The notes beneath the pieces were generated by a model. That model did no database searches. It saw only the letters and a list, made by a program, of their open reading frames with translations, and was not told the origin of the DNA. From Pohlia nutans (lineage: Eukaryota > Streptophyta > Bryopsida > Bryales > Mniaceae), in contig CM040097.1 of NCBI GenBank assembly GCA_022496805.1, positions 19,210,072 to 19,274,071 on the forward strand: a stretch of DNA of 64,000 nucleotides, given 5' to 3'. Positions 12,508-22,789 of the stretch are shown here, piece by piece (positions within the stretch are counted from its first letter, which is position 1; each line of letters begins with the position of its first letter). The position numbers and the translations under genes are program-made.

Positions 12508-12792
12508 GTGGACCGCAGGATGAGGACAACAGAATTAGCGAGTGACATTCACAGATGCCCAAATCGATACTTCGTTTTTTTGTCGTATTGCAATCGCGTT
12601 TTTATTACCATCGCTGGGTTTCTGGAGTTCCACTGTAGGGTTTTTGTCATGTCCACTGTGTTCAGTACTGGTTTCAGTTGGTTTTTTCTCTGTTTGAAAT
12701 CTTCACGTGTAATAGATTCTTGTGTGGAATCTATGCCACTTGTAGATTTCACATCGTCTGGAAACTCTGGAAGTGAAGAAGAAGATTTATGA
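12508..12792 (+). CDS. Unrecognised small ORF with acidic C-terminus (doubtful)
   Basis: A 94-codon frame ending in a Ser/Gly/Glu-rich acidic tail (GNSGSEEEDL) before a TGA. I do not recognise it. The tail is biased like real nuclear proteins, and a possible splice acceptor (CGTGTAATAG) lies upstream near 12,714, so only the last 25 or so codons might be coding, as a terminal exon. Its nucleotides 12,727-12,751 match one arm of the hairpin at 5,353-5,482. It could equally be a chance frame. Confidence 0.15.
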   Translation: MDRRMRTTELASDIHRCPNRYFVFLSYCNRVFITIAGFLEFHCRVFVMSTVFSTGFSWFFLCLKSSRVIDSCVESMPLVDFTSSGNSGSEEEDL

Positions 12793-12974
12793 AATTTGCG
12801 TCAGTAACGTATACAAGTTATCGGTTTTCTTTCTTGCTATACTATCGCAGTACATCTTTCCCGTATACCTGGATATACTTGTGAATATACGCACGCTGTA
12901 ATTCAATAAAATGTATTTTCAATCGTATAATTAGCGTAGGCTAAACGTATACAACAGTAGACACCGTAGCCACC

Positions 12975-12999
12975 CCACTGTGCAATTGCACACTGGCGG
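12975..12999. repeat. Palindrome repeat copy
   Basis: CACTGTGCAATTGCACACTG core followed by GCGG. First copy of the dense array upstream of the ParB-like gene. Confidence 0.8.
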
Positions 13000-13604
13000 A
13001 GGCAGAGAGGCAAGGAAATAAGAGAAGGATTTCGTCTAGAGATAGCCACTTCATTTGCCCGCAATAGAGAGGGCAGACATTGGAAAAGGCCTGCCCTGCC
13101 TACCCGGGCTTCTTGAAAATTTTCACGGCACCTGATGTTGTTCTAGTGAAAATAATGTGAGGCAGTTCATATGTGGGTCAAGACGATAACATTCCATGAT
13201 GACTGCACGCTGTGCTTTGTGCAAAGCTGCTAATACGATATTCCCGGTGGCCAATGATGTCTGGTACACACTGTCGGCTTGTTCCTGTTCAGGGGGGGGA
13301 ATAGACATGCAAGCCCCTGTAGGCTTGTCTTTGCTGAGAGAAACACAAGGACATACTATAGAGCGTGTGCACGGACAGTAACCACTGCTCCAGTTGCACG
13401 ATGGTAAGGATTCCACTGCAAGTGACCACTAGTGGCAACAGCAATGTTGCCATGGTACAATTGCACAGAAGAGACTTGTCCGCAGCAAGCATGAGCTTCA
13501 TGCTGTGTGTCAGGAATTAGACGAGGATTGTAATTTACCTCAACATAGGATAATGTATGATGTAATCTAATGCGCTTCAAGAAAGCCACACCATGCAACT
13601 CAGC

Positions 13605-14400
13605 TGCCAATGTGCAATTGCACAATGGCAAGACGTGCCGTCTTACAGTAGGGTTTTAACTTTGATCAAAAGACAAGCACTGGGAATTGCATGATGTGTT
13701 CTCAGTCGCATAATCGAATTAATTTACGCTTCGCAAAGGATAGCACAGGCCCTGCAGATATTGTGCAACTGCACACTGATATGACATGCGTATGCTTAGA
13801 CAGTACGATGACATCGTGCTTCTTATTTTGCAATACTCTGATGAATGATTGCAATACCTGAAGGATGCAACACACCTAGGACAATTTGTTATTTGCGAGA
13901 AGCTTTATTGACGCATAGCAATAACAACAAGCTGCCATTGTGCAATTGCATGCTGGAGAGACTTCCGTGTCCTTAAACTCTTGGATTTTACAAAGTCACC
14001 CCCTGTAACTACGCTGCCATTGTGCAACTGCACAATGGCAAGACGAGTCGACTTACAGTAGGATGTCAACGTTGATAGGAAGACGACCAGTCGGGACTAC
14101 GATGTGATGTGAGTCCCTTCAGAGCATGTACACTTCGCAAAGGCAAGCATGAAATCCATGCTGCCATTGTGCAAGTGCAAACTGGCGTGACCTGCGTTTG
14201 CTTACATTAGGATGTATCGTGATATCGAATTTGCAATGTTTAAGTGGAATTATATCCTAGGAACAGACCGACAAAAATTTCTTATTCGTAAGAAGCAGAA
14301 CTGACGCTTAGCATTAAGACGAAGGTGCCACTGTGCAATTGCATGCTGGCGAGACTTGCGTCTGGTTATTCTCTTGGATTGCATCCGTGTCATGAAAGCG
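13605..14400. repeat. Two diverged tandem 400-bp units, each with three palindromes
   Basis: Palindromes at 13,605-13,630, about 13,757-13,778 and 13,931-13,953 are repeated about 400 bp later at 14,015-14,040, 14,162-14,187 and 14,326-14,350. Flanks repeat too: a GGCAAGACG...CTTACAGTAGG segment follows the first palindrome of each unit, a TTGCTTA/ATGCTTA...GATG segment follows the second, and CTCTTGGATT follows the third. The array is therefore a tandem duplication built of about 140-bp monomers that each start with the palindrome. Confidence 0.75.
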
Positions 14401-14463
14401 GGAAGAAGGCAATGCGATGATATTCCAAAAGATGCAACAAGAAAACCCCACGAGGCTAAGAGG

Positions 14464-14483
14464 GTACTGTGCAATTGCAGTGG
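14464..14483. repeat. Palindrome repeat copy, shortened
   Basis: TACTGTGCAATTGCAGTGGC; the right arm lacks the CACA step. Confidence 0.65.
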
Positions 14484-14630
14484 CAGTACTTGCGATTCCT
14501 TACATAGTAGGCGATGATCGTGCAACCAGTCGCCAGAAGGGGCGCAAGGATTCAAAATAAGGATACTGCATAGCATATTTATACATTACCGCATAGACTG
14601 CTGCAAATGTGCACATGCAAACAGCGTTGT

Positions 14631-14789
14631 CTACATGTAGTCTTAGTGTCATGTACATGTAGTCTTAGTGTCATCTACATGAAGTCTTCGTGTCATCTAC
14701 ATGTAGTCTTAGTGTCATGTACATGTAGTCTTAGTGTCATGTACATGTACTCTTAGCGTCGTCTACATGTAGTCTTGGCGTGTAGTCTT
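14631..14789 (+). repeat. 22-bp tandem repeat, about 7 units
   Basis: Units of TCTTAGTGTCATGTACATGTAG with a few substitutions, decaying at the right end (TCTTGGCGTGTAG). It lies within the palindrome array between the copies at about 14,604 and 14,868. The unit itself contains the short palindrome TACATGTA. Confidence 0.9.
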
Positions 14790-14867
14790 GGACAGTCAGG
14801 ATAGCAGACACAAGACTCTGAACGCCGTAGAATGAAATGATAAATAAGAACCGGTCGAGGTAAACAT

Positions 14868-14890
14868 GCCAGTGTGCAATTGCACACTGA
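14868..14890. repeat. Palindrome repeat copy
   Basis: CCAGTGTGCAATTGCACACT followed by GACGTGG; full-length core. Confidence 0.8.
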
Positions 14891-15074
14891 CGTGGCTACT
14901 GAAAGCGAAAAAAAGCATGTACACTCGGTCTTTGCAGACCATGATAATGAGAATAGCAATCGCTATGGTGGAACTAAAGTTATGATCGTGCTCTGAGTCA
15001 TGTGAGTGGAAAATTTGCAGTACGTCTGTTGTGTCGTAAAACTTCATCAGAACTGGCCTAGTAGCCAGCGCTGA

Positions 15075-15098
15075 CGGCGTGCAATTGCACACTGGCGG
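15075..15098. repeat. Palindrome repeat copy nearest the gene start
   Basis: GGCGTGCAATTGCACACTGG core followed by CGGAG, about 60-85 bp upstream of the ATG of the ParB-like gene, a position suited to a promoter or 5'-leader operator. Confidence 0.75.
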
Positions 15099-15159
15099 AG
15101 TCGTGACTTTTATCTGCCGTGCAAGTGCTGACAGAAGCAAATAAAATTATCATGCAGGT

Positions 15160-18100
15160 ATGGCGAAGAAGAAGGCCGCAGACAAGGTGGTCAGTTTGCC
15201 ATATTCGGGGAACCTAAAGAGACTGTTCCAAGTCATACACAACGTCAATATCAGGGGCGACTTCAATGAGGGAAAAAAATTTGCTATGAAGGATAACCTC
15301 GTGAACAAGCAGTGGTTTGTAGCGTTGGTAAAGCTTCCCAGAAACAGTGGCTATGCGCTTCAGGTCCACGTAGATGGGTCCCTACTTGCAGGTGAAGGAG
15401 AAGAATTCGCTGCGCTGAGTAGCGTGACAGTCACCGACGCAAAAGTGCAAAAGCCAGACACCATACTATGGGTTGCAAACGCAGGGGGTGCTGTAGGAAA
15501 CCTTGTGTTCTCTGGAACCGATCGGTTCCGGGCAGATAAGTTCATAGAGTCCGTCACCCTATTCGAGGAAAGCATTCAGGAAGTTACGAAGAAACCTATG
15601 CTCTCTAAGAACTGTGTGGAGAACCTAAGCGGTGATGCTGTCAGACTAACCCGTGCACTTAAAGCCTTCATGAAGAATATGAATGAGACCAACAAGCTAA
15701 TCCTCGAAGCTGGGAAGGTAATCGGGCCAAAACGAAAGGCACCAAGTCAGGAGGCAGTCACGCCGGCCCCAAGCCGCGACAAGCGCAAAGACGCGGAAGT
15801 ACAGGCAACGCCAGCGGGCGACACTGTAGAAGAAGAGATTGAAGAAGAGGAGATTAACGAAGAGGAGCGTGAGGAGGAAATGCTGATTGAATCTACAGCG
15901 CCCGACACCGAAGAAGCCAAAGAAGACAATGTCGCAGCGGATGTCGAGGGTGACAGAGAAGGCGGCGATGAAGATGACAATGAGGATGCAGCCCACGACG
16001 AGGGCGACGAAGAGGAAGGCGGGCCATTGGAAGAGCTTTCCGAGACCAGAACGAAGAACAGAGGGGACGCAGAGGAGACGTCCCAACCACAGAATGTGGA
16101 GGAAAGAATTGACCTGTCCTCAGGTGAAGAGTCAGAGGACAAGAACTACCAACGCGAGGCTGAACCATCAAGTGAGGATGAACATCTGGATGAGGAGGAG
16201 GAGGCTCCCGCCAATCCCACCGAGGACGAGGAGGAAGTGGAGCCAGAGAACGCACCAAAGCGGAGGAAAGTCACGAAGCGGAAGTCCACGGCGAAGAACA
16301 TGCGAACCGTGGCCGAACTGCTTGACGCAGAGCTCGGGGTACCTTTGCCGAAGAAGGCGATGAAACACCCACTGAAAACACCTCTTGGGAAGGCAATCAA
16401 GATAGAGGAGTACCAGTTGGAGCTTCGGCAATTCAAGACCCGATTCGCGGATATGTACATCTGGGGCGAGGACCACATATAGGAAGTGAGCATAGATCAG
16501 ATGGAGCCTGCGCCTATTACTCACAAGTATCGGCCATTTCACGACAGCCTGGCGGAATCACTGCTGCAAGTGTTTCTGTCCCAGCTGCAACCAAACAAAC
16601 AAAGGCTCACCCTCATACCAAAAACAGACGAGAAGCCAAAGACATGGGAGGAGGTAGCCGGGGGAACCTTCTACATCATCAACGGGCAACACTCATGGTC
16701 AGCTGCGAGACGACTGGTGCGTAGCGACAAAGTTGCACCAAGTGTGAAGGCAAAGTACAAGACCTTCCAGTGTGAGTTTGTGTGGGGATCAAAATACGAG
16801 AGACTGTCGGAATTGTCGAGGCGCACAAACAACACAAATCAGCACCACTGGGACTCGCCGGAGTATTTGCTGCACATTGAATATGCTCGGGCCCTGTTCA
16901 ACAAGTACAAGCGACCGAAGGCGCCGAAGGCTGGCGAAAAGATGTCCAAAGCGGATAGGGATAAATTCAAGGTATGATATCAGTCTACGTTAAGACCTCG
17001 TTGAAGTTTTGAAGTCCCGCCAGTGTGCAACTGCACAGTGGCCTGTCGGCAATGCAGGACGTGTCATGTGTCCCGGGCTTAGATGGATTGTGATATCAGA
17101 AACCGCTGTCCCTGGGATAAGAGTTGGTACGACTGTTGGAGTCCCGCCAATGTGAAATTGCACAGCGGGAAGTCTGCAATACAAGACGTGTGGTGCAACC
17201 CTGTAGATTCTGATACCCAAGGACACATCAGTTTCTGTTAATAGGTGGTCAGCGTTTTAAAGTTCTGGAGTCAGGCGCTGTTGTGAGTTTTTTCGTGATG
17301 ACATTCATTGGCGGCATTGTTGTGCAGGAGTTTCAAAACAAGGCGGTCGAGACCTTGAACGCCATGACGTTCAAGAACGCGAGGAGAACCGCAAATCAGT
17401 ACGTTGGGGAACTTCGAATCATTTCCGCCGATGACCATCTCTATGACACCGTCATGAAAGCATTCAGGTGGTATGAGAGCGGGGATCTGATCAACCCAGA
17501 CACTCGCAATAAGTGGCGTGACGACGCCAAAGACACCTGGACGCGAAAGTTTGTTGTGGCCTACCAGTTTAAGGCGTGCAGGGGACTGGGGCCACAGTCA
17601 ATCCTGGAGGCCGCTGAGAAGATAACGGCGGGTTTAGCACCGGATGGGGAGGTGATGCCGTCGGGGGATGTGCCTAAAATATATGTGGGGACGAACCAAC
17701 CAAAGAACCCGTACTGCTACAGTCTGAAAGAGTGGACGGACCGCAAGAAGGCGAAAAACGGAGTAGTGCGCTTGCTGCACAGGGAAGTCCCGGGGGGCCT
17801 GTGGATCGATGACGATATTAACCAGACGGCGTGGTCTAATTTCAAAGTCCAGCAAGGGTTCAGCTCCGCTCACATGGACGAGCTAATTCATCGCGCCACG
17901 AGAACTTTCCTGAAGAAGTTCATGAGGGTCAGCGATAAACCCAAACGCGAGCAGGACGCCGTGCCCGAGGCCTTCATGGCGGAGATGCGCAAGGTTGTCT
18001 CGAAAGGCAGGGACAAGGCCATGGAACTGACTCCCCTCATTGCTGTGTACAACTTCACAGGGACGCTGACCCCATTCAAGATGCCAAGCCTCATGCACAT

Positions 18101-20496
18101 GGAGAAACGGAGAAGTACTCCTGCCCATGACGACGCGTCCCACTGGTTTCCTGAACCGACCTCTAGGATCATGTTTGTAGGAGGGATAATTGACTTCAGG
18201 CCTGTGGATAAGGTCTTTCAGCGGGAAGAGTATGTGGTGGACGTTGAGCACGGAAGGTGCTACAGTGGGTGGCTGAAGAAGTTCGTGGCGGATGTGAACG
18301 TCTTGAAGACTTGTCCGCATTGGATGGTTATCTCGCACGCCAACACCGGAAAAGAAGCTCTGGCCGCGATGCTGGATCATGTAGGACATCCGAAAGAAGG
18401 GGCATGGACCGTCACACACAGCAGGTATGTGGCAGCAGCAGCTGAGGCTTACTTCTTCAGCCCCAGAACCATAAAAAAAGGAAATGGCGTTGATATATTC
18501 ATACTCAGCGCCACGCCATGGGAAGCTCTGGAGTGGCCAGTACTAGTCAGGTCTCCCAAGAGGAGCAAGAAGTTTGGTCTAGTACGAGAGTACAGGTTGC
18601 ACAGGGATGAGCTGCGAATGGAGGTGTACTTGGACTTCTTGCGGCTGTTGCCCAAGGAGAATCCGGGGCGGGACTATGTTGGCCCTCGAACCCTTCTGTG
18701 CATCACCGCCGGGTGGAAGTGTATGATAGCGGCTACTGTAAGTGAATTCTGCCAGTTCTGTTGTTGATTTATGCATGTTTCCCGTCACGGAAGGCCAGTG
18801 TGCAATTGCACACTGGCCAGTCAAAGGTTACCTGCTAACAGTGATGTTGTGGTACTGGCAGATGCTTGGCATTAGACCTGCAGCTGTGCTTCTACCGACG
18901 GACGATTTGCAGGGTCACGTCAGCAGCCATGAAACTGGCTGTTACCTTACAGGTTTTGAGCACGTCTTCCACACTGAAACATATGCAGAGAGCGCTGACC
19001 TACCGGACGCTATGGGGATATTATCAATTGTCCCGGGTACTTCTAGAGCTGGACTGGAGAGGCGCTCCAAGCACCGTCAAGATACATCAGACGTATCTGT
19101 GGACGAAGGCGAGGACGCCGGTGACGAAAGCCCTTCTGTTTCCGGGGCAGGTGCTGATGAGGACAGCGCTGCCGCTGAAGGGGACGGAGGTGACAGGACC
19201 GACAGCGTTGGAGTACATGGGACACCCACAGACGCTGGGGATGGGCCTCCTGTGCCTGCTAGTGGCGATGCTGACGAAGATATGGCTGACGTAGAGGTGC
19301 TCGCAGAGACTGCCACTCTAGAGTCCCCTGCTGACGTAGAGATGCCCGCACAGACTGCGGCTCTAACTCTAGAGTCCCCTACTGACGTAGAGGTGCCTGC
19401 ACAGAATGCCACTGTAACTCTAGAGTCCCCTGCTGCCGAGGTATTAACGCGGTCCGAGAACGTCGAGGCTGTCATCCCGGAGACACAATTTTCTGGAGAT
19501 GCGGCGCAGTGTCCCAGAGGCGACGATGAGTCTCCGTATGACTTCTTATACGAGAATTTAGAGCCCTCCGTCATGCCGAACTTGCCGGCGTTGCCTCAGA
19601 ATGTCTCACACAACACTATTGCTAAGGAAATAGTGCCCGAGACGGCGCCGGCGGACATTTCCGTGCGCAGCGTGCAGGCGGAAGAAGTGTTCGTACTTCG
19701 TGGGCCACATACATTGCAGTTTGGTGGAGCGGGCAGTGACCCCATGGAAGTGGACTCTAGTGGGGTGATGCTGGGCTCGAATGTGTTGGTGAACCTATCA
19801 ACCCCTCCAGCGGCGGAGGCCCCCGTGGCCGACGAGTGCGCAGTCCATGTAGAGCTTGGTATGTCTGCACTGGCGCCCAACATCACAGAGGGTAGGGACA
19901 AGGAACCAGCGGAGGATCCGGAGCTGGAAATTACCAGGGTGGGAGTGGAGGTTCTGAGGTCAATTATGGCGGATCCAGACGCGCAAGGGCAGCCGTCGGA
20001 TCCTGTGGCACCGTCAAACAAGGACGATCCTATTGAGGTGTCGACGGACTCCGAAGAGGAGTTCCGGGAGACTAGCCGGCGTGCCATACCATCGGATGAT
20101 GAATCGGACATCTCCGATACTCCGGTTGAGGAGGGAGAGTCTGAACGGAAAGTGGATCCCATAAGGATCGAACTGCGCAAAATCGGAAAGGGAAAGCTGT
20201 CGGTGAACAAGGGAACTCGTCAGACGGCCCGACAGCTGCTCACTGAGAACCAAATCTTGCTGAAGAAATTGGAAATGGAGAGGAAGCGCCGGGAGGAAGC
20301 GGAGCAAACCCTTCGAACGGCCGGCCTGGACTCGACGGTGAGCGGATCCGCCTTCACCGCAACTCCCTCAACGTTGACAACTTCAATGGCCTCTGCACCG
20401 GCCGTTTCTGTATCGGAAGCAGTAGTACGCCTTGGTACGGAAGGTGGAGAGGACTGCATTCCCGCTACACAAGTGAGAGCCGCCCCCATCCTCTAA
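15160..20496 (+). CDS. Large three-exon acidic protein with ParB/DGQHR-like motif; one in-frame stop
   Basis: Model: exons 15,160-16,971, 17,328-18,737 and 18,862-20,496; both introns are GT-AG and phase 0, giving 1,619 codons including the stop. The first ATG of the frame was taken as the start. Residues about 220-360 are Glu/Asp-rich; 365-371 (APKRRKV) is a nuclear localisation-like patch. Residues 503-517 (TFYIINGQHSWSAAR) resemble the conserved (D/N)GxHRxxAA box of ParB-like and DGQHR domains. Residues 992-1077 contain a hydrophobic strand ending in ATPW, then LCITAGWKCMIAATMLG, which is length-matched to motif I of beta-class amino-methyltransferases but lacks its Asp and FxGxG residues. 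The C-terminal third is acidic, with short ESPADVE-type repeats and a final predicted coiled coil (about 1,515-1,555). Codon 441 (16,480-16,482) is an in-frame TAG in otherwise continuous sequence, so the copy may be dead, read through or spliced around. Function unknown; nuclear DNA binding is inference. Confidence 0.6.
16972..17327 (+). other. Intron 1 of the ParB-like gene, with two palindrome units
   Basis: GTATGA donor and TTGTTGTGCAG acceptor. Palindrome copies at 17,019-17,042 and 17,146-17,169 are each preceded by a GTCCCGCCA segment and followed by a GCAAT.C..GACGTGT segment, so the intron consists largely of a tandem duplication of the same repeat unit found upstream of the gene. 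Confidence 0.7.
18793..18818. repeat. Perfect 26-bp palindrome in intron 2
   Basis: GGCC, the core AGTGTGCAATTGCACACT, then GGCC: self-complementary over all 26 bases. It is the best copy of the family and lies in the 124-bp intron 18,738-18,861. Confidence 0.9.
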
Positions 20497-20513
20497 GCGC
20501 TGCACGGTGATAC

Positions 20514-20537
20514 TCCCGCTGTGCAACTGCACAGTGG
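20514..20537. repeat. Palindrome repeat copy just after the ParB-like gene
   Basis: CCCGCTGTGCAACTGCACAG followed by TGGC, 18 bp after the stop codon. It is the last copy seen in the window. Confidence 0.8.
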
Positions 20538-21980
20538 CAAGAAGTAGACGCAGCTAATTACTGTCGGTGATGGTTCAATGTTGTCCTCGCATGAGTCCAC
20601 ATTGTTCATGTCCAGTGTAGACATCACTCCCGGAAAATCTACAGAGGTAAGCTTGTTTGTATTTCTGTATTGCTGCCGCTTTCTGAAATGGATTTGATGC
20701 TGCTAATGAATTTAGCGCCCACATTAAGGGTTAAGGCGCGGTCTGTTTCAGGGCATATGAATATTTGCAGAAATCTGAGGACAAGAAGAAGGTATGGACA
20801 AGGTCCTGATGACATCGATGACAGTAAAACGCCATTACCAGGGCCTGAACTATATCTCCCGTCTGTACAGCACGGACAATTTTTGGTATTCGAATAGTAC
20901 TAGCCTCGTAGAGCGAAGCCGTCACTTGCAGCCTAAACGGTTGCGATAATATAAATCCATAGGAGTTTGTAAATCTGGCTTGCTGGACCTGGTGCCATCG
21001 GACGGACTTGTAAATGATGCACCGCACACTTTTGAGACTGTATGGACATAGCTGTGCTATGCCTTGCAGGGAAGCCTTTGTACAGTGTTGTCAAGAACAT
21101 ACTACGGCATAGAGAGATGTGAACGCTATGATTAACAATGCGGAATTTCCGCTGTGTTTGCAGTGTTTAAACGTACATAGCTTGTAGATGTGTCCACTGG
21201 ATCTTACCGTTCTCCTACTCATCTCGTGATATACAATGTCGTGCCATGCCTAGGGTAAAACAAAATTCTGGCTGGATGTACGATATCATCAGCAAAAGGT
21301 AAGGTTGTCTGTTTTACCTAGAGCACTTCATGAAGTTGCCAGTTGATCGTATGGATTAATTCTTGACTATGCGAAGTCGTGTGTTGGTTTACCATGCAGC
21401 GAATAATATGGAGGAGGCTCACTAGAGAGATCTCTGACACGGAGTCGTCGTCTTAAAGCCGCCACCGGCGTGGGCGAACGCATACGTGCGGGCAACATGC
21501 ACTCAATTTTCGTGTCAAAGTGAAAACACTGAATTCAGTGTAGAGAGATTACTAAATAAAGAACCCACGTTTCTACTCAGATGCAAGGCATAAATTCAAA
21601 TATACACCAGAGTTCTACAATTCTAGTTACTGTCTGCAGTACTCGTCATGCTAATGTCCCAATTCGTTGATAGTAAATAGCAGTCCGTGAGGATATTTCA
21701 AACCGAATACGTACAAACCTATCTCTGCAGTGTAGTTCAGTAAAAGTGTTGTCAACCACATGTTACAGTGCCGAGGCAAGAGTATACAGTCGGTGATATT
21801 TTACAGAACCGCCGCTCCATTTTAGGGGCTGTCATAAAGCACGATCATGTATATTGTAAGCGTAGGAACACGGATTCATTGAAATCATTGATTTATACAT
21901 TCCTGCACACTGATTATTGAATGACAAAATGTGTACTCTCAGTGTGCCTTTCTGGTGGCCGGACAGAATTGTTTGCCTTG
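20538..21980. other. Intergenic, no gene recognised
   Basis: Downstream of the ParB-like gene. I see no polyadenylation site or element boundary I can support. Composition stays moderate up to about 21.5 kb, which may mark the end of the unit containing that gene. Confidence 0.4.
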
Positions 21981-21984
21981 CGTA

Positions 21985-22785
21985 TCTGAATCCCCATCCC
22001 GGGACAGTCCCATTCCACTGAAAGTCCCTTTGGAAGTCCCGGATCACTCCCATTTCTACTGAAATTCCCGTTGGCACTCTCGGGACACTCCCATTTCACT
22101 AGAATTCCCTTCGGGAGTCCCGCAATACTCTCGTTTCCACTGAAACTCCTTCTCGGAGTCCCGGGACACTCCCATTTCTACTCATATTCCCTGTGGTAGT
22201 CCTGGGACACTCCCATTCTCACTGAAATTCCCTTTGGGAGTCCCAGGACACTCCCAGTTTGACTGAAATTCCCTTTGGAAGTCAGGGGACAGTCACTCTC
22301 ATTTTCACTGCAATTCCCTTTGGAAGTCAGGGGACAGTCACTCTCATTTTCACTGCAATTCCCTTTGGGAGTCCCGGGACACTCCCAGTTTCACTGATAT
22401 TCACTTTGGAAGTTAGGAGACACTCTCATTTTCACTGAAATTCCCTGTGGGAGTCCGGGGACACTCCCAGTTTCACTGAAATTCCCTTTGGAAGTCACGG
22501 GACACTCTCATTTTAACTGAAATACCCTTTGGGAGTCCCGGAACCCTTCCATCTCACTGATGTTCAAATTGGGAGTCTCGGGACACTCCAATTTCACTCA
22601 AATTCCCATTGGAAGTCCTGCAATACTCCCATTTCACTTAAAATTTCTGTTGGGACTCTTGGAATACTTCCATTTCCTCAGAAATTCCACTTGGGAGTCC
22701 AAACACACTCCGAAGCCATTGGAACTGTTATTGGAAGTCCCGGATTACTCCCATTTCCACTAACACTCCTGTTTAGACTCCTCTA
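21985..22785 (+). repeat. Minisatellite, about 41-bp unit, roughly 19 copies
   Basis: Imperfect tandem units of the form TTTGGGAGTCCCGGGACACT followed by CCCATTTTCACTGAAATTCCC. Units differ by point changes and a few short indels. Each unit can fold on itself because GGGAGTCCC pairs with GGGACACTCCC, giving a run of potential small hairpins. No protein-like frame persists through it. Confidence 0.85.
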
Positions 22786-22789
22786 TTAT

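Noticed and set aside
11864..12548. Long Ala/Arg-rich frames on both strands
   Set aside because: They follow the GC-rich tandem repeats and are open on both strands simultaneously, so they reflect repeat composition rather than coding.
12960..15100. Regularly spaced palindromes as a CRISPR array
   Set aside because: Spacing is irregular (85-640 bp), repeats vary, spacers are themselves repeated, and the DNA is eukaryotic.
15697..16142. Serine- or hydrophobic-rich antisense frames opposite the first exon
   Set aside because: They are shadows of the Glu/Asp-rich plus-strand coding sequence.
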